Shown here piece by piece: positions 1 through 9,478 of a DNA stretch of 64,000 nucleotides. Source of the DNA: Drechslerella dactyloides. Lineage: Eukaryota; Ascomycota; Orbiliomycetes; Orbiliales; Orbiliaceae. Below the pieces are notes generated by a model that was not told where the DNA came from, searched no databases, and saw nothing but the letters and a program-made list of their open reading frames with translations. The stretch spans positions 2,170,001 through 2,234,000 of the forward strand of contig JAGTWJ010000001.1 in assembly GCA_020064725.1 (NCBI GenBank), given 5' to 3'. The translations under genes were made by a program, and so were the position numbers. Positions within the stretch are counted from its first letter, which is position 1. Each line of letters begins with the position of its first letter.

Positions 1-606
1 TTCGAGGGCGAAGGGGCCAGCGGTCGTTTCTTGTAGTAGGCCCGGATTGGAAGATTCCTCGATAGGATCGTCGAAGCTGAACGGGCATATATCTTCGTCG
101 CCTACGGGGTCATCCTGAGCAGCCGGAGGGGGTGGCGTACAAGCTTGCATTGGTTGTGCACCGCCATATTCCAAGACCGATTCCTCAGCGGCATCCTCCG
201 ATTCCAAGATCTCCTTCTGCTCTTGAGTGCTGGCAGGACCAAACAAGTCTGTCATGTCCCCATCAAGCCATGCCTCTGATACAGCCCGTTTCCTTGGAGA
301 ATCATTGTTGCTGATCTGTGAACCTCCAAGTTCCTCCTCGTCGTCGAGGAAGAACATATCGCCACCAAGGGCACTGGGCCTCGCCATTGCTCCCTTTGTG
401 AACCCAAACTTCCTGAGATCTCCGTTGCCATCTTGATTTTTGAGGGGAGGCAGTGGGCCATCGACCTTTTTGAAGAAACTTAGAATGTTGCCATTGGCAC
501 CTGGCCTGGACCGGCCAGCCGAAGTAGGAGCGATCGTGGGCCGTTTCGCAGACACCCTGGATGGCGTTGGCGCAAATGGTGTCTTGCGCTTTGCGGGTGT
601 GGGCAT
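1..606 (-). CDS. N-terminus of an unidentified nuclear-type protein, cut by the window edge
   Basis: Reading the reverse strand from the ATG at 606-604 gives 202 uninterrupted codons that run off position 1, so the gene is partial at its 3' end. The protein starts with a basic Pro/Thr-rich tail (MPTPAKRKTPFAPTPSR), followed by a short motif NILSFFKKVDGPLPPLKN around residues 39-56. It then becomes acidic, including DMFFLDDEEE and SEAWLDGDMTDLFGP. A basic tail plus an SFFKK motif followed by acidic disorder is reminiscent of the N-termini of fungal DNA-repair proteins such as the PSO2/SNM1 nucleases, but no catalytic domain lies inside the window, so that is only a guess. The gene is divergent from LSM2, with 316 bp between the start codons. 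Coding is supported by sensible composition and by the absence of stops over 606 bases. Confidence 0.6.
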   Translation of the reverse strand, partial: MPTPAKRKTPFAPTPSRVSAKRPTIAPTSAGRSRPGANGNILSFFKKVDGPLPPLKNQDGNGDLRKFGFTKGAMARPSALGGDMFFLDDEEELGGSQISNNDSPRKRAVSEAWLDGDMTDLFGPASTQEQKEILESEDAAEESVLEYGGAQPMQACTPPPPAAQDDPVGDEDICPFSFDDPIEESSNPGLLQETTAGPFALE

Positions 607-922
607 CGTGACAGAATGCTAGGCAGCTGGTAGAGTGAGATGAAGGCTTTGGCTGTTTCGTGAAGGCCTTTACATCGTTCGCGTTCGACAGTATTGTTTT
701 GCCGCCCGTGTCCTTGTATCTGTGTATCTGTGTACCGATGTCAGTGGAGGGGCGTCGTTGTTTGCCAGTTTCTTCGCGTGGAACGCACAGACGCGGCGTC
801 ACTTGACCTTGACTTCTGCGTTTCATCGCCAAGACTCATCCACAACCGAGCTTCAGACAGCCCACCAACAGCTTCCATCTGATCTTCCCACCCGCTGTCA
901 TCATCCAACATATCCAGCCGCA
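607..922. promoter_or_regulatory. Divergent promoter region between the partial gene and LSM2
   Basis: This 316 bp gap separates the start codons of two oppositely transcribed genes and must hold both 5' leaders and core promoters. I see no clear TATA box or named motif. A TGTATCTGTGTATCTGTGTA repeat lies near 714-733. Confidence 0.5.
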
Positions 923-1464
923 ATGCTGTTCTTCAGCTTCTTCAAGACGCTCGTGGACCACGAGGTGCTTACATTCCCTACCTTGATGCCCTCTGACTAT
1001 GACCTGCTGCAATGGATGAATGGAGCTAACTTGAGCGGAAACACGCACAGGTAACGATCGAGCTAAAAAACGATCTCTCGATCCGTGGGACACTGAAATC
1101 TGTCGATCAGTTCCTGAATATCAAGCTTGACGACATCCAAGTTGTCGACGAAGTCAAGTATCCGCATCTCGTGCGTCTCGCCGGCATCGATCCTTCTGCA
1201 GTCCGCAAAAACTGGCCGTCTCCGATCACCTAGCTAACTGGTCTTTCCTCAGTCTGCCGTCAAAAACGTTTTCATTCGGGGATCCGTTGTCCGATACGTC
1301 CATTTGCCAGCCAATGCTGTAGATACAGCGCTGCTAGAAGATGCCACAAGGAGAGGTAGGGGTCTGCTGTCCTTGGAACCAGTAAAGCTGACGGTACGCT
1401 ATAGAGCGCTAACTCAAGGTTCGGTGATATAGAAGCTGCGGCGCAAGCAAACAAGGCGAAATAG
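923..1464 (+). CDS. LSM2: U6 snRNA-associated Sm-like protein LSm2
   Basis: Four exons, 923-964, 1051-1170, 1253-1355 and 1433-1464, give a 98-residue protein. LSm2 is one of the seven subunits of the LSm2-8 ring on the U6 snRNA 3' end (nucleus) and of the LSm1-7 decapping activator (cytoplasm). The start MLFFSFFKTLVDHE is near-invariant in the family. The Sm1 motif follows (VDQFLNIKLDDIQVVDE), then the Sm2 motif (NVFIRGSVVRYVHLP), then the tail LLEDATRREAAAQANKAK. Introns are 86, 82 and 77 nt. The first uses a GTGCTT donor straight after the codon for Glu14. The usual family length is 93-100 residues, so the gene is complete. No single open frame covers more than a fragment, so the gene is only seen after splicing. 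Confidence 0.97.
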
Positions 1465-1820
1465 AACACCATACCCCCGATACCATCGCTCTATGCCAAG
1501 TTAGAGGAAGGTTATCATACAGCTCGAGGCTGCTGTCTGTATGGATGCTGCAAAGTCCCTCCGTTTGGTTCCTCGGGCAGTTGAGAGCATATGCTAGCCG
1601 ACATGACAGCACCTGGGTCTAATAATGCACAACAGTGGAATTTTTCTACTCGCAGTTCGGAGATAGCATTTTAACTGCACACGAGCGATATAGCCGGATA
1701 TTAATGTTGTATATATACAGTAGATACCAATTCTATGATACATGATGCAAGCATATGCCCTCTACTGGTCTCGTATTTGATCTGCCTTTCCCGAACAAAA
1801 TCACAGTGAACAAGCGCAGA
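1465..1820. other. Convergent 3' ends of LSM2 and the mL54 gene
   Basis: This 356 bp spacer lies between two convergent stop codons. It has an A/T-rich patch around 1690-1745 and probably contains both polyadenylation regions. I see no gene in it. Confidence 0.5.
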
Positions 1821-2441
1821 TTACTTGAGCTTGCCTAAGAAGTTCCTCTCCTTGATCGCCGCCCGTCTCCTCGCCCGACTTGCCTTTTTGGCCTCCATGA
1901 TTGCCTTCTGGCTCTCTTCATAGGTCTCGAATGGCATATCGTCGGTCCTCCAATCAGATGGCACTGCAAGTTGACCCTCGTTTGCAGCCTGTTTCTCTGC
2001 TATACGCTTCTGGGCCATTTTCCTCCTTCCCTTCGATTTGGAGAAGAGGTCGGCTGCGTCTTCGGCGGATAGCTGCGGCTCGGTGTTCAGCTGTGGCCGC
2101 CGGTCTTCCAGTACGGTCCAGAGCCACGCCGGGTATTCTTCATCGGGGAGGGCGATGGGGTCGCTGAGCTTGTTAATGTAATTGATGCCTTTTAGTTGGG
2201 TGCCCGCTGCGACGGAGGAGAGGGCCTTCGGTTTGGGGTCGGCTAAGCATGGGATAAAGTGTCAGAACAACTTCGATTGAATGTTCAAAGGAGTGGTATA
2301 TGGGAACGGACCCGAGGGCTTTTCTGGAGTTTCGGCCGGTCTCGAGGACGTTGTAGAGAAGAACCGTATCGAGTTGGTGAACGACGGCGTAAAGGCCGGT
2401 CGAAAGCCGTACCTGAAGGCACAACGGAAGCACACCGACAT
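1821..2441 (-). CDS. MRPL37: Mitochondrial large-subunit ribosomal protein mL54 (yeast Mrpl37 type)
   Basis: Two exons on the reverse strand, 2441-2312 and 2242-1821, separated by a 69-nt intron (GTCCGT...TTAG), encode 183 residues. Residues 1-35 (MSVCFRCAFRYGFRPAFTPS onward) lack acidic residues and are rich in Arg, Ser, Thr and Phe, as in a matrix-targeting presequence. After the intron comes the mL54 signature KGINYINKLSDPIALPDEEY, followed by PAWLWTVLED. The C-terminal half is a charged helical segment ending in RRRAAIKERNFLGKLK. mL54 is a subunit of the mitochondrial large ribosomal subunit. An in-frame ATG exists upstream at 2831, but the start at 2441 puts the presequence directly at the N-terminus and is preferred. 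The gene is divergent from NSR1. Confidence 0.93.
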
Positions 2442-3340
2442 TGCTTGAGTTGCCACCCGGTACAAGCCAGACCAATCGGTTACGGTCAAAGCGGTGGGCG
2501 TTGCACGAAGGTGGTGATCGATGGCGGCTGGCAGTGGTGGGAAGCGGGTGTTGCCATGAGGTTGAAGATTGTGTGAGACCCTTGTCCCAGATGCCCAGCC
2601 TTCTCGTCGCGTGGAGCGTTTGTCGCAGAAGAAACCAAAAAATTTTTCTGTCGCAAAACTCGGTCGCTTGTTCTCTCTTCCTGCTTTTCTCCACATCACC
2701 ACCCATCCATTCTTCCTTCTCCACATCACCACCGCCCTTTCGTTTTCCACTCTCTTACCATCCTCCAACTTTCTATCCGAGGGCTCTGGGGTCTTTAATC
2801 TGTGGGTCATCCATAGAAAATCCAAAAGCAAAAGCTATCCTTTCGCTGCTGTCGCACGTCAGCTGCTGAAACGTACGTTGCTCTGAGGGATCTTGTCACT
2901 GTCAAAGTGACTACAGCTCTGTGGGCTTGTGGGCTTGTTGGCTTCGAGGGGACTGCAATAAAAACTATCCTACACTCTTGAACATCTGTAGGCGTTTCCA
3001 GAGGGCTTGAACTTGACGCGATCAATCTCTTGATCACGAGTGGGCATCTGAGGGCTTCTATTCATCTTCAAAGTGGGTTTTTAGAGGGAAACCGAGGGGA
3101 CTGACGATACAGTCAATTGGCAAAAGACGCGAATTTGAGGGATCTTTTCGAGAAAATCTTCATCTGAAGGCCACCTTTAGCGTGAAAATTTTTCTCTGAG
3201 GGCTTTCTGAGGGTCTACCACTACCTGATTATCCATCAGAGGCAAGTATTACCTACCGTGGGATTGCTGGCTTGAAAACACCCCTGCTGCATTTATACAT
3301 CTATCCGACCGTTTAACTACCAGAAAACATACTACAAGAA
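2442..3340. promoter_or_regulatory. Shared divergent upstream region of the mL54 gene and NSR1, with RRPE-like elements and GAGGG repeats
   Basis: This 899 bp region separates the start codons of two genes that both serve ribosome production. It contains two A/T blocks matching the core of the yeast ribosomal RNA processing element (TGAAAAATTTT): 11 bp at 2637-2647 and TGAAAATTTTTC at 3183-3194. The NSR1-proximal 450 bp also carries about nine copies of a (T/C/A)GAGGG(A/C/G/T) core, near 2776, 2884, 2945, 2999, 3049, 3091, 3135, 3196 and 3207, all on the same strand. The element match comes from established yeast work; its use here is inferred. Confidence 0.45.
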
Positions 3341-5072
3341 ATGGCGAAGACACAAGCTGTCAAGGACAAGAAGTCCAAGAAGGATGTTCTCTCCACCGTC
3401 ATCTCGGGCGGAGTTACCAAGCCTTCCGAGACGCCTAAGTCCAAGGCGAAGGATATTGCCAAGAAAGCCGCACCAGTGCTCATGAACGGTGAGAAGAAGG
3501 ACGACAAGGCAGCGTCTAAGAAGAAGAAGAAGGTCCAAGAGAGCGATAGCGAGGATAGCTCTAAGGAAGAGGAAGATAGCGACAGCTCTGATTCGGATAG
3601 CTCTGACTCCGACAGCGGGAGCGACTCCTCCGACTCGGAGTCTGAGACTAAAAAGAAAGACGCTAAGAAGAGCGCGAAGACCAACGGTGTCGCCAAAGCT
3701 AAGAAGGCTGACGATTCTGATTCTGATTCTGATGACAGCGATTCCGACGAAGAGGTCAAGGCCGAAAGTAGCAAGAAGGCTGCCTCTGACTCTGACTCGG
3801 ATTCCGACTCGTCTGAATCTGAAGCCGAAAAACCAGCTCCCAAGGCCGCCGTCAAGGAGGTGAAGATCAATGGAAAAGCGAAGGCCGACTCCGACTCCTC
3901 TGACGCTGACTCGGGTGACTCCTCTGACGACAGCAGCGACGATGAAGCTGAGAAGAAGGTCGAGAAGAAAGAGGTTGAGAAAAAGAAGGCTGAAAGTGAT
4001 TCTTCTGACTCCTCTGACGACGACTCGGATTCGGACGATTCCTCCGATAGCTCCGATGATGACAAAGAAGAAGAGAAGCTCGCAGCCAAAGCTCCTGAAG
4101 CAAAGAAGCGCAAGGCCGAAGAAGACACTGCCGCCTCCCCGAAGAAAGCCAAGACTTTCAACCAGAGCAGCCAGGATGGCGGAGAGTCCAAAACTCTGTT
4201 CGTGGGCCAACTCTCCTGGAACGTCGACGAGGATTGGCTGCGTCGTGAATTCGAGGACATTGCTACAGTCGAGAGTGCCCGTGTCGTTTGGGACAACCAG
4301 CGCAACCGATCTAAGGGGTGAGTCCTTCCAGCTTCCACAGTCCTCTGTAACACGTGCGGGAACGCTAATGCCACTCATAGCATTGGGTATGTCGACTTTG
4401 CTACGCGCGCGGATGCCGAGAAGGCCCTTGCAGAGAAGCAGGGTGCTGAAATCGATGGCCGTCCCATCAACCTCGACTTTACGACTGCCAGACAGAACAA
4501 CAACAACGCCCAGGACCGGGCTCGCAAGTTTGGTGACAGCGAGAGCACCCCCAGCGATACTCTGTTCATTGGCAACTTGAGCTTCAACGCCGACGAGGAG
4601 GTCCTCGGCCAAGCCATGTCTAAGCACGGCGAGGTCGTCAGTGTCAGGATCCCAACCGATAAGTATGCAGCCGTCACTCTTTCTGCCTTCCTTCGCTTGA
4701 TCTTTATCTGCAGATACTAATTTTTGAAACAGGGATACCGGTAACAAGAAGGGTTACGCGTATGTTACCTTCCAGACGGTTGATGAGGCGAAGACGGCGC
4801 ACGCTGCCATGAATGGACAACAGATCGCTGGCCGCTCCATCCGTACCGATTATGCTACACCCCGTGATAACAACAACGGCGGCGGCGGTCGCGGCGGTGG
4901 CCGTGGCGGATTCGGAGGCCGTGGTGGTGGCCGCGGCGGGTTCGGAGGCAACCGTGGAGGCAATCGTGGTGGTCGCGGCGGGTTCGGTGGTGGCCGAGGC
5001 GGTGGCCGTGGCGGGTTCAATGCTAACCGAACGCCGGTTGCTTCCGGGACCAAAGTTAAGTTCGACGAGTAG
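3341..5072 (+). CDS. NSR1: Nucleolin-like nucleolar RNA-binding protein (Nsr1/Gar2)
   Basis: Three exons, 3341-4317, 4381-4662 and 4733-5072, encode 532 residues. The order is the classical nucleolin one. First a Lys-rich start (MAKTQAVKDKKSKKD), then a Ser/Asp/Glu-rich region of about 190 residues with many CK2-type SDSD/SSDS sites (about 65-255). RRM1 lies at about 283-362 (RNP2 LFVGQLSW, RNP1 KGIGYVDF) and RRM2 at about 385-464 (RNP2 LFIGNLSF, RNP1 KGYAYVTF). A GGRGG-rich tail spans about 469-516, with the terminus KFDE. Family members act in pre-rRNA processing and 40S assembly in the nucleolus. Both introns (63 and 70 nt) fall in or next to an RNP1 motif, and both junctions restore it. 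Long reverse-strand open frames here are artefacts of the SD-repeat composition. Confidence 0.95.
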
Positions 5073-6028
5073 ATGTGGCCTCACTACATCTTTCACTGGA
5101 TGTATGTGTCGCCTCGCGACTGGTAATCTTGTATAAATTCATGACCCCCAAAAAGTCCCGTGTTTCCCTTGCTGTTTGAAATCATCCGTTTTACGATTAT
5201 TGTATGCTGCGTGACTTTACCCTTTCGATTCGAACGCGTACGTACCCGCTATACACATGTATTACTAGGTAGACAATAACAGCACACCCTAAATATTGTA
5301 TATGAACGTGTTCAAGGGCTCGAGATATCGATCCAAGTTATGTGTATGGCAATAATCGTGCTCTGTGCCGTGCTCTTGCAGCTACTTTGGTCTCTCTGTA
5401 GAACCTAAAGCAGGCATTCTACCCAACGTCGAAGCTTGGCACAATCGATCAACGCATCCGTCTGTTACATTTTTTTTATTATATTATATATTATAATTTA
5501 TCTCCCTGCCAGCTGACACGAGTATTACGTATACTAATTTACTGGTATGCATAAGTATGTATGAACCTTGATTCAAAAAGAACAATCGACTGCTTTTATT
5601 CAAATCACTCGTACTCCGGCTGGATACTTATGTACTTCCAAGCGTACACGCCTATCCGTGCATGCGTGCGCTCGCTACCCCTCGAATTACAAATACATAA
5701 AAGGGACCCTGCCAACGAAACGGAAGAGGACAACCGAGGGATATATGCCTGCCTGCTGGGCCCGTGGTGATAACAAAGGAAATATGTGATAAGGAAAGAG
5801 ACACACGTATGAAGGAAGGGAATGTGATATAATCTTTCAAAACAAAGCAGAGTTTAATGGAAGTGAAGAAAGGAAGGAAACTCGTAGCTACATAGCTAAC
5901 GGCGTCTAACTAATTAACAAACTACTCCATGCATGCATCCGGGCATTAAAGGGTATCAAATCAATAATCAGCGAAAAACAAAACTCTTTCCGTGTATGCG
6001 TGCTGGTATACCAGATAACCAACGGCTT
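5073..6028. other. Convergent intergenic region, AT-rich
   Basis: This spacer of about 950 bp separates the stop codons of NSR1 and the unknown membrane protein gene. A strongly A/T-biased tract lies at about 5469-5505. The short frames around 5561-5840 overlap one another on both strands and show no protein-like character. I see no gene. Confidence 0.5.
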
Positions 6029-9000
6029 TTATAATCCTTGCCCGGTACTTTCCTTAAAATTACTCCAGGTACATTGGCAGCCGCGATAATCGACACCGCT
6101 GGTCCCAGTTCCAATACCCTGCACGAGCAACCGGCGCTGCATGTTGTTTGGATCGATCTTGCCACGCTCATCAATTGCCCAGCAGGAGACTGTGGGCCGG
6201 ACCTTGTCGTAATTGGCGATATCTTCTTCAATCTCCACAGCGTAGCCTGCGAAACCTCCAGCATTTGCACCGCGGACCAGGCCAATAGTATTAGGGTCGA
6301 CGATGAGTTTCTTTTGCCCGGTCGAGTCCATTGCGTTAGGCCGCGTGTAGATCTTCGTGATGTATCGGGTCTGAGGCCAGTTGCAGACGAAGCGGGCTTC
6401 CGAGGGTGAAACGCCACCGTCGGCATCGAGCTTGTTGGTGCCGGCGTTCGAGGTATCGGCGTCAATTGTGCGCAGGTAGATTGTCTTTTGGAAGAAGGTC
6501 ATAAATTTGAAGTGTTCACTAGGAAGGCCGCGGTCGAAGAAGCGCAGTTGTTGGGAGGTGTAATGATTCGGAAGAACGGTGGCTTGCGGGAGCGCTTCAA
6601 GCTGGACGGGGGTAGCTGTGCTTGTCGCCGTCACTTGCCGTGGGAAGTGGCGGGAGTGAGACCGCTTTTGTTTGGAGGGGAGTTGGAGAGCATTAGAAGG
6701 ACCATCGGTGGTGTTTGATGGCAGCAAGGAGATATAGAAGTTGGTGGCTTCACCTTCAGGAGGTGAGCTGGAAACACCGTCAATCTTGCTGAAATTGCGA
6801 TAATCGTCGGCAAGTGGGAGAATAGGGCTTGGGTTGACGATTGCAGTGGAACTGTTGAGGGCAAAGATACGCCAACTGAAGATCGGCTGAGCTGGGTTCA
6901 CGCCGGCGGCCAGTGGGGGCGGAAGTTGGCAGCTCCACATGGTCGATGGTGCGACACACGTGTTGACGCTATTGACAAGGCGCGGGGTTATCGTGACGTT
7001 GTCTACCGGCATTGGCGGTAGATTTGCTAGCGTGACGAGATTTACTGGAGCGGGTGCGGGAGGAGGTGCCTGTTTGTTGTTCTTAATCGACGTGACGGTA
7101 CCAACAGCAGCTGCGATGATGATAAGGATGATAAAGAAAGACCACCAGAATATCTTCATGCGCTTCGTCATCTTGCGGACGCCGCAGCAGAGACCGCAGA
7201 GCCATAATGAGCCGCCTCGTCTGAACAAGCGCTCGCGCGTCTCCTGCCGCTGCCTCTTCTTTTCAGCTTTGGCACGCTGGTCTGCTGGCATGTTGCTGCG
7301 GAAGCCAATATCGCCGAGGCCAATTTGTGCGGGTCCATTCCGATGCTGCTGTTTGTTGGCTGGGTATGTTCGGGCATGGTTAGGGGTGGTAGGCGTGAAC
7401 TGCATGTCGGAAAAAGTAGCGGCGCGGTCGAGACGATGAGGAGGTCCGGAGGAATCAGTAGTTAGTTTTGGGAGGTCTGAGGCCTTGACGGGGAATCTTT
7501 GTGCTCGAGCAATGCCCTTCGGGATACCAGGGCCTTGAAGTAACCGCGAGCTTCTGCGAGATGATGTCGGATCTGCAGCCATTCCTTTAGAGTATGGTGG
7601 TGGGGCAGAAAAGGTATTCGTGCTCTCATTGCGGATATGAATTCGAGGTGGCTCTTTCTCATTGATGATAGCGCTGTAGTTGGAACCTTCGAGTCCATCC
7701 TGCTTGGAGGGGGCGAAATGTTCACTGAAGGTTCCGGAGTCTCGTTGGGGCGTGACCAGTTGGCTAAGAATAGGAGCCGGCGTGTTGACGCTGTCCACAC
7801 TGAGGACCTTCGCGGCTTTCGGGCTAATGTTCAAAGCTGTGATCGGAATCTCCTGGAGATCTCGCGCCAGTGGTTGTGCTTGTGTATTCTTGGATCTCGA
7901 ACCCCAACCAAACAATCGAATTGATGGCTTCTTCTGCAACTTTGTTGGCTTTGAGTCTTTCGATTCAGTCATTAGATGTTGTTCGGGGATTTTAGGAACC
8001 GGCGGAACATTTTCGGCTGCGAATGATGGCCAAACGGTCATGGCGCTGTCGCGATCGTTGGTGGCACCCTGGACTTCCAACCCACCGTTTGGGCTCCTAA
8101 CTGTATCTCGTTTAACTGACGACAGATCAATCTCGGACCAGATCTTAGCTGGCTCGAGCTGCTCTTTCGTCATACGCTTTCCGCCAGTTGCCCTCTCCAA
8201 AGCCTCAATTGCCTGCTCGTGAGCCAGCTGCCGCTGAATAAGGTCTCTAACCCTATCGCGTTCCTGCTGAGCAAGCACTTCGGCCTCAGGATTGGTCTTA
8301 TTTTTTTGTAGTTCCGCCAACTCGATCTCGATATCCGCAAGATATGGGACAGCCATTGATGTGATTTCCATAGGAGACAAGCCTGGTGGGTGAGGCGAAG
8401 TGGGTGTCGGCATGTAGGACATGGCGCGATTTATTTCTGATGGGCGACCTGCGTAATGATGTAGGATGTCCTTGTACCATTCACACGGCGATACTGGTGA
8501 CGGAGACGCCGAGCCTGCAGAATCTGGTATCTGGAGACGTGTAGGTTCCCTCGTCGCGGGACCGGTAGAATACTGTGGGTCGAGCGCGGAGGTGTCGATG
8601 CGTATCCTTGGAGACGGCGGGGGCTTCCTGGCCTCCTCCTTCGTTTTTCCAACAATCATGTCCCAAATGTCGCCAACTCCGTTAGAACTCTCGCGTTCTT
8701 TTCTCGCGGCATCATCCAGGCCCTGAAATGGATTGACACCGCAGTCCGAGTACCTGATATCTTGGCTGACTGCCCTTGCATCGGAGATCGGCGACACATC
8801 ACGTGAGTAGCCTGGGACGTAACGTTCATCCTGTGGCGAATTCCCGAAAGGATTGGACGAAACAGACGTCGAAGGACTCCATCCCTCGAGGTTGAGCATA
8901 TCCGTCTTCAGTCGCTCAGGCGCGTAAGTTTCAGGTCGAGACCGGTTGCTCGGACCTCGCTGTATGTTGTAGGGATTAGTCGTCGACGACTCTCCTGAAT

Positions 9001-9478
9001 AGAAGTTGAAAACGCTGACATTATCGTATGGCGTCTTTAAATCGTCGTATGGAGACCCACGTTCCTCTTCCTCGCATGTCCTGAATGGGTTTATCGGTGA
9101 TTTTCCTCGTGACGGCATCGGTGGGATTTCGTCATCTCTGCGTCTGTCGGATTTGCTCCGCAAAAAGTCAAACCGACCAGCCTTAGGAGTCGATGGACTG
9201 ACAATCGAAGCAGCGTATGACTTCCTCTTGTCGGGGGCTTCCGGAACGACGTATGAGTCTTCGGGTACGCTCCTTCGGGGCCCATCTGACAAAACGAGCT
9301 GACGGGTTGCGATCTTAGGGACTACTGCTGGTTGTGCAGGTGCTAATGTCGCCACGCTGAGTTTTGGGAGGTCGTTGAGCGTAAGGATTTTGAAGGCCGC
9401 CTGCTCTGAGTCTTGTGTCGCTGGTGCACCCTGTTTCTCAGTAGAGGGCTTCTTGCCGCCGAATAACCCCTTGAGCAT
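6029..9478 (-). CDS. Large single-pass membrane protein with disordered N-terminal region, unknown function
   Basis: A single uninterrupted exon encodes 1149 residues. About 770 N-terminal residues are Pro/Ser/Arg-rich and look disordered, starting MLKGLFGGKKPSTEKQ, with one helical, Glu-rich stretch near residues 375-435 (ELAELQKNKTNPEAEVLAQQ). A basic cluster, RKMTKRMK, precedes one hydrophobic segment (FWWSFFIILIIIAAAVGTV, about 776-796). About 350 residues follow with N-glycosylation sequons (NVT, NSS, NTT) and several Cys, consistent with a folded extracytoplasmic domain. The positive-inside rule puts the long tail in the cytosol (type II topology). I do not recognise a catalytic motif. 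Wide conservation in Pezizomycotina is likely but not checked. The start is the first ATG of the frame and opens with a plausible cytosolic N-terminus. Confidence 0.85.
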   Translation of the reverse strand: MLKGLFGGKKPSTEKQGAPATQDSEQAAFKILTLNDLPKLSVATLAPAQPAVVPKIATRQLVLSDGPRRSVPEDSYVVPEAPDKRKSYAASIVSPSTPKAGRFDFLRSKSDRRRDDEIPPMPSRGKSPINPFRTCEEEERGSPYDDLKTPYDNVSVFNFYSGESSTTNPYNIQRGPSNRSRPETYAPERLKTDMLNLEGWSPSTSVSSNPFGNSPQDERYVPGYSRDVSPISDARAVSQDIRYSDCGVNPFQGLDDAARKERESSNGVGDIWDMIVGKTKEEARKPPPSPRIRIDTSALDPQYSTGPATREPTRLQIPDSAGSASPSPVSPCEWYKDILHHYAGRPSEINRAMSYMPTPTSPHPPGLSPMEITSMAVPYLADIEIELAELQKNKTNPEAEVLAQQERDRVRDLIQRQLAHEQAIEALERATGGKRMTKEQLEPAKIWSEIDLSSVKRDTVRSPNGGLEVQGATNDRDSAMTVWPSFAAENVPPVPKIPEQHLMTESKDSKPTKLQKKPSIRLFGWGSRSKNTQAQPLARDLQEIPITALNISPKAAKVLSVDSVNTPAPILSQLVTPQRDSGTFSEHFAPSKQDGLEGSNYSAIINEKEPPRIHIRNESTNTFSAPPPYSKGMAADPTSSRRSSRLLQGPGIPKGIARAQRFPVKASDLPKLTTDSSGPPHRLDRAATFSDMQFTPTTPNHARTYPANKQQHRNGPAQIGLGDIGFRSNMPADQRAKAEKKRQRQETRERLFRRGGSLWLCGLCCGVRKMTKRMKIFWWSFFIILIIIAAAVGTVTSIKNNKQAPPPAPAPVNLVTLANLPPMPVDNVTITPRLVNSVNTCVAPSTMWSCQLPPPLAAGVNPAQPIFSWRIFALNSSTAIVNPSPILPLADDYRNFSKIDGVSSSPPEGEATNFYISLLPSNTTDGPSNALQLPSKQKRSHSRHFPRQVTATSTATPVQLEALPQATVLPNHYTSQQLRFFDRGLPSEHFKFMTFFQKTIYLRTIDADTSNAGTNKLDADGGVSPSEARFVCNWPQTRYITKIYTRPNAMDSTGQKKLIVDPNTIGLVRGANAGGFAGYAVEIEEDIANYDKVRPTVSCWAIDERGKIDPNNMQRRLLVQGIGTGTSGVDYRGCQCTWSNFKESTGQGL

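Noticed and set aside
302..832. 176-codon reverse-strand frame overlapping the partial first gene
   Set aside because: It lies in a different frame from the coherent 202-codon frame and runs through the LSM2 upstream region.
2441..2886. Forward frames overlapping the mL54 start and upstream region
   Set aside because: They are antisense to the mL54 presequence and extend into the shared promoter; no conserved features.
3313..4747. Two long reverse-strand frames (353 and 471 codons) opposite NSR1
   Set aside because: They are translations of the Ser/Asp repeat and RRM coding region in other frames and give Ser/Glu- or Leu/Val/Arg-biased strings without domain character.
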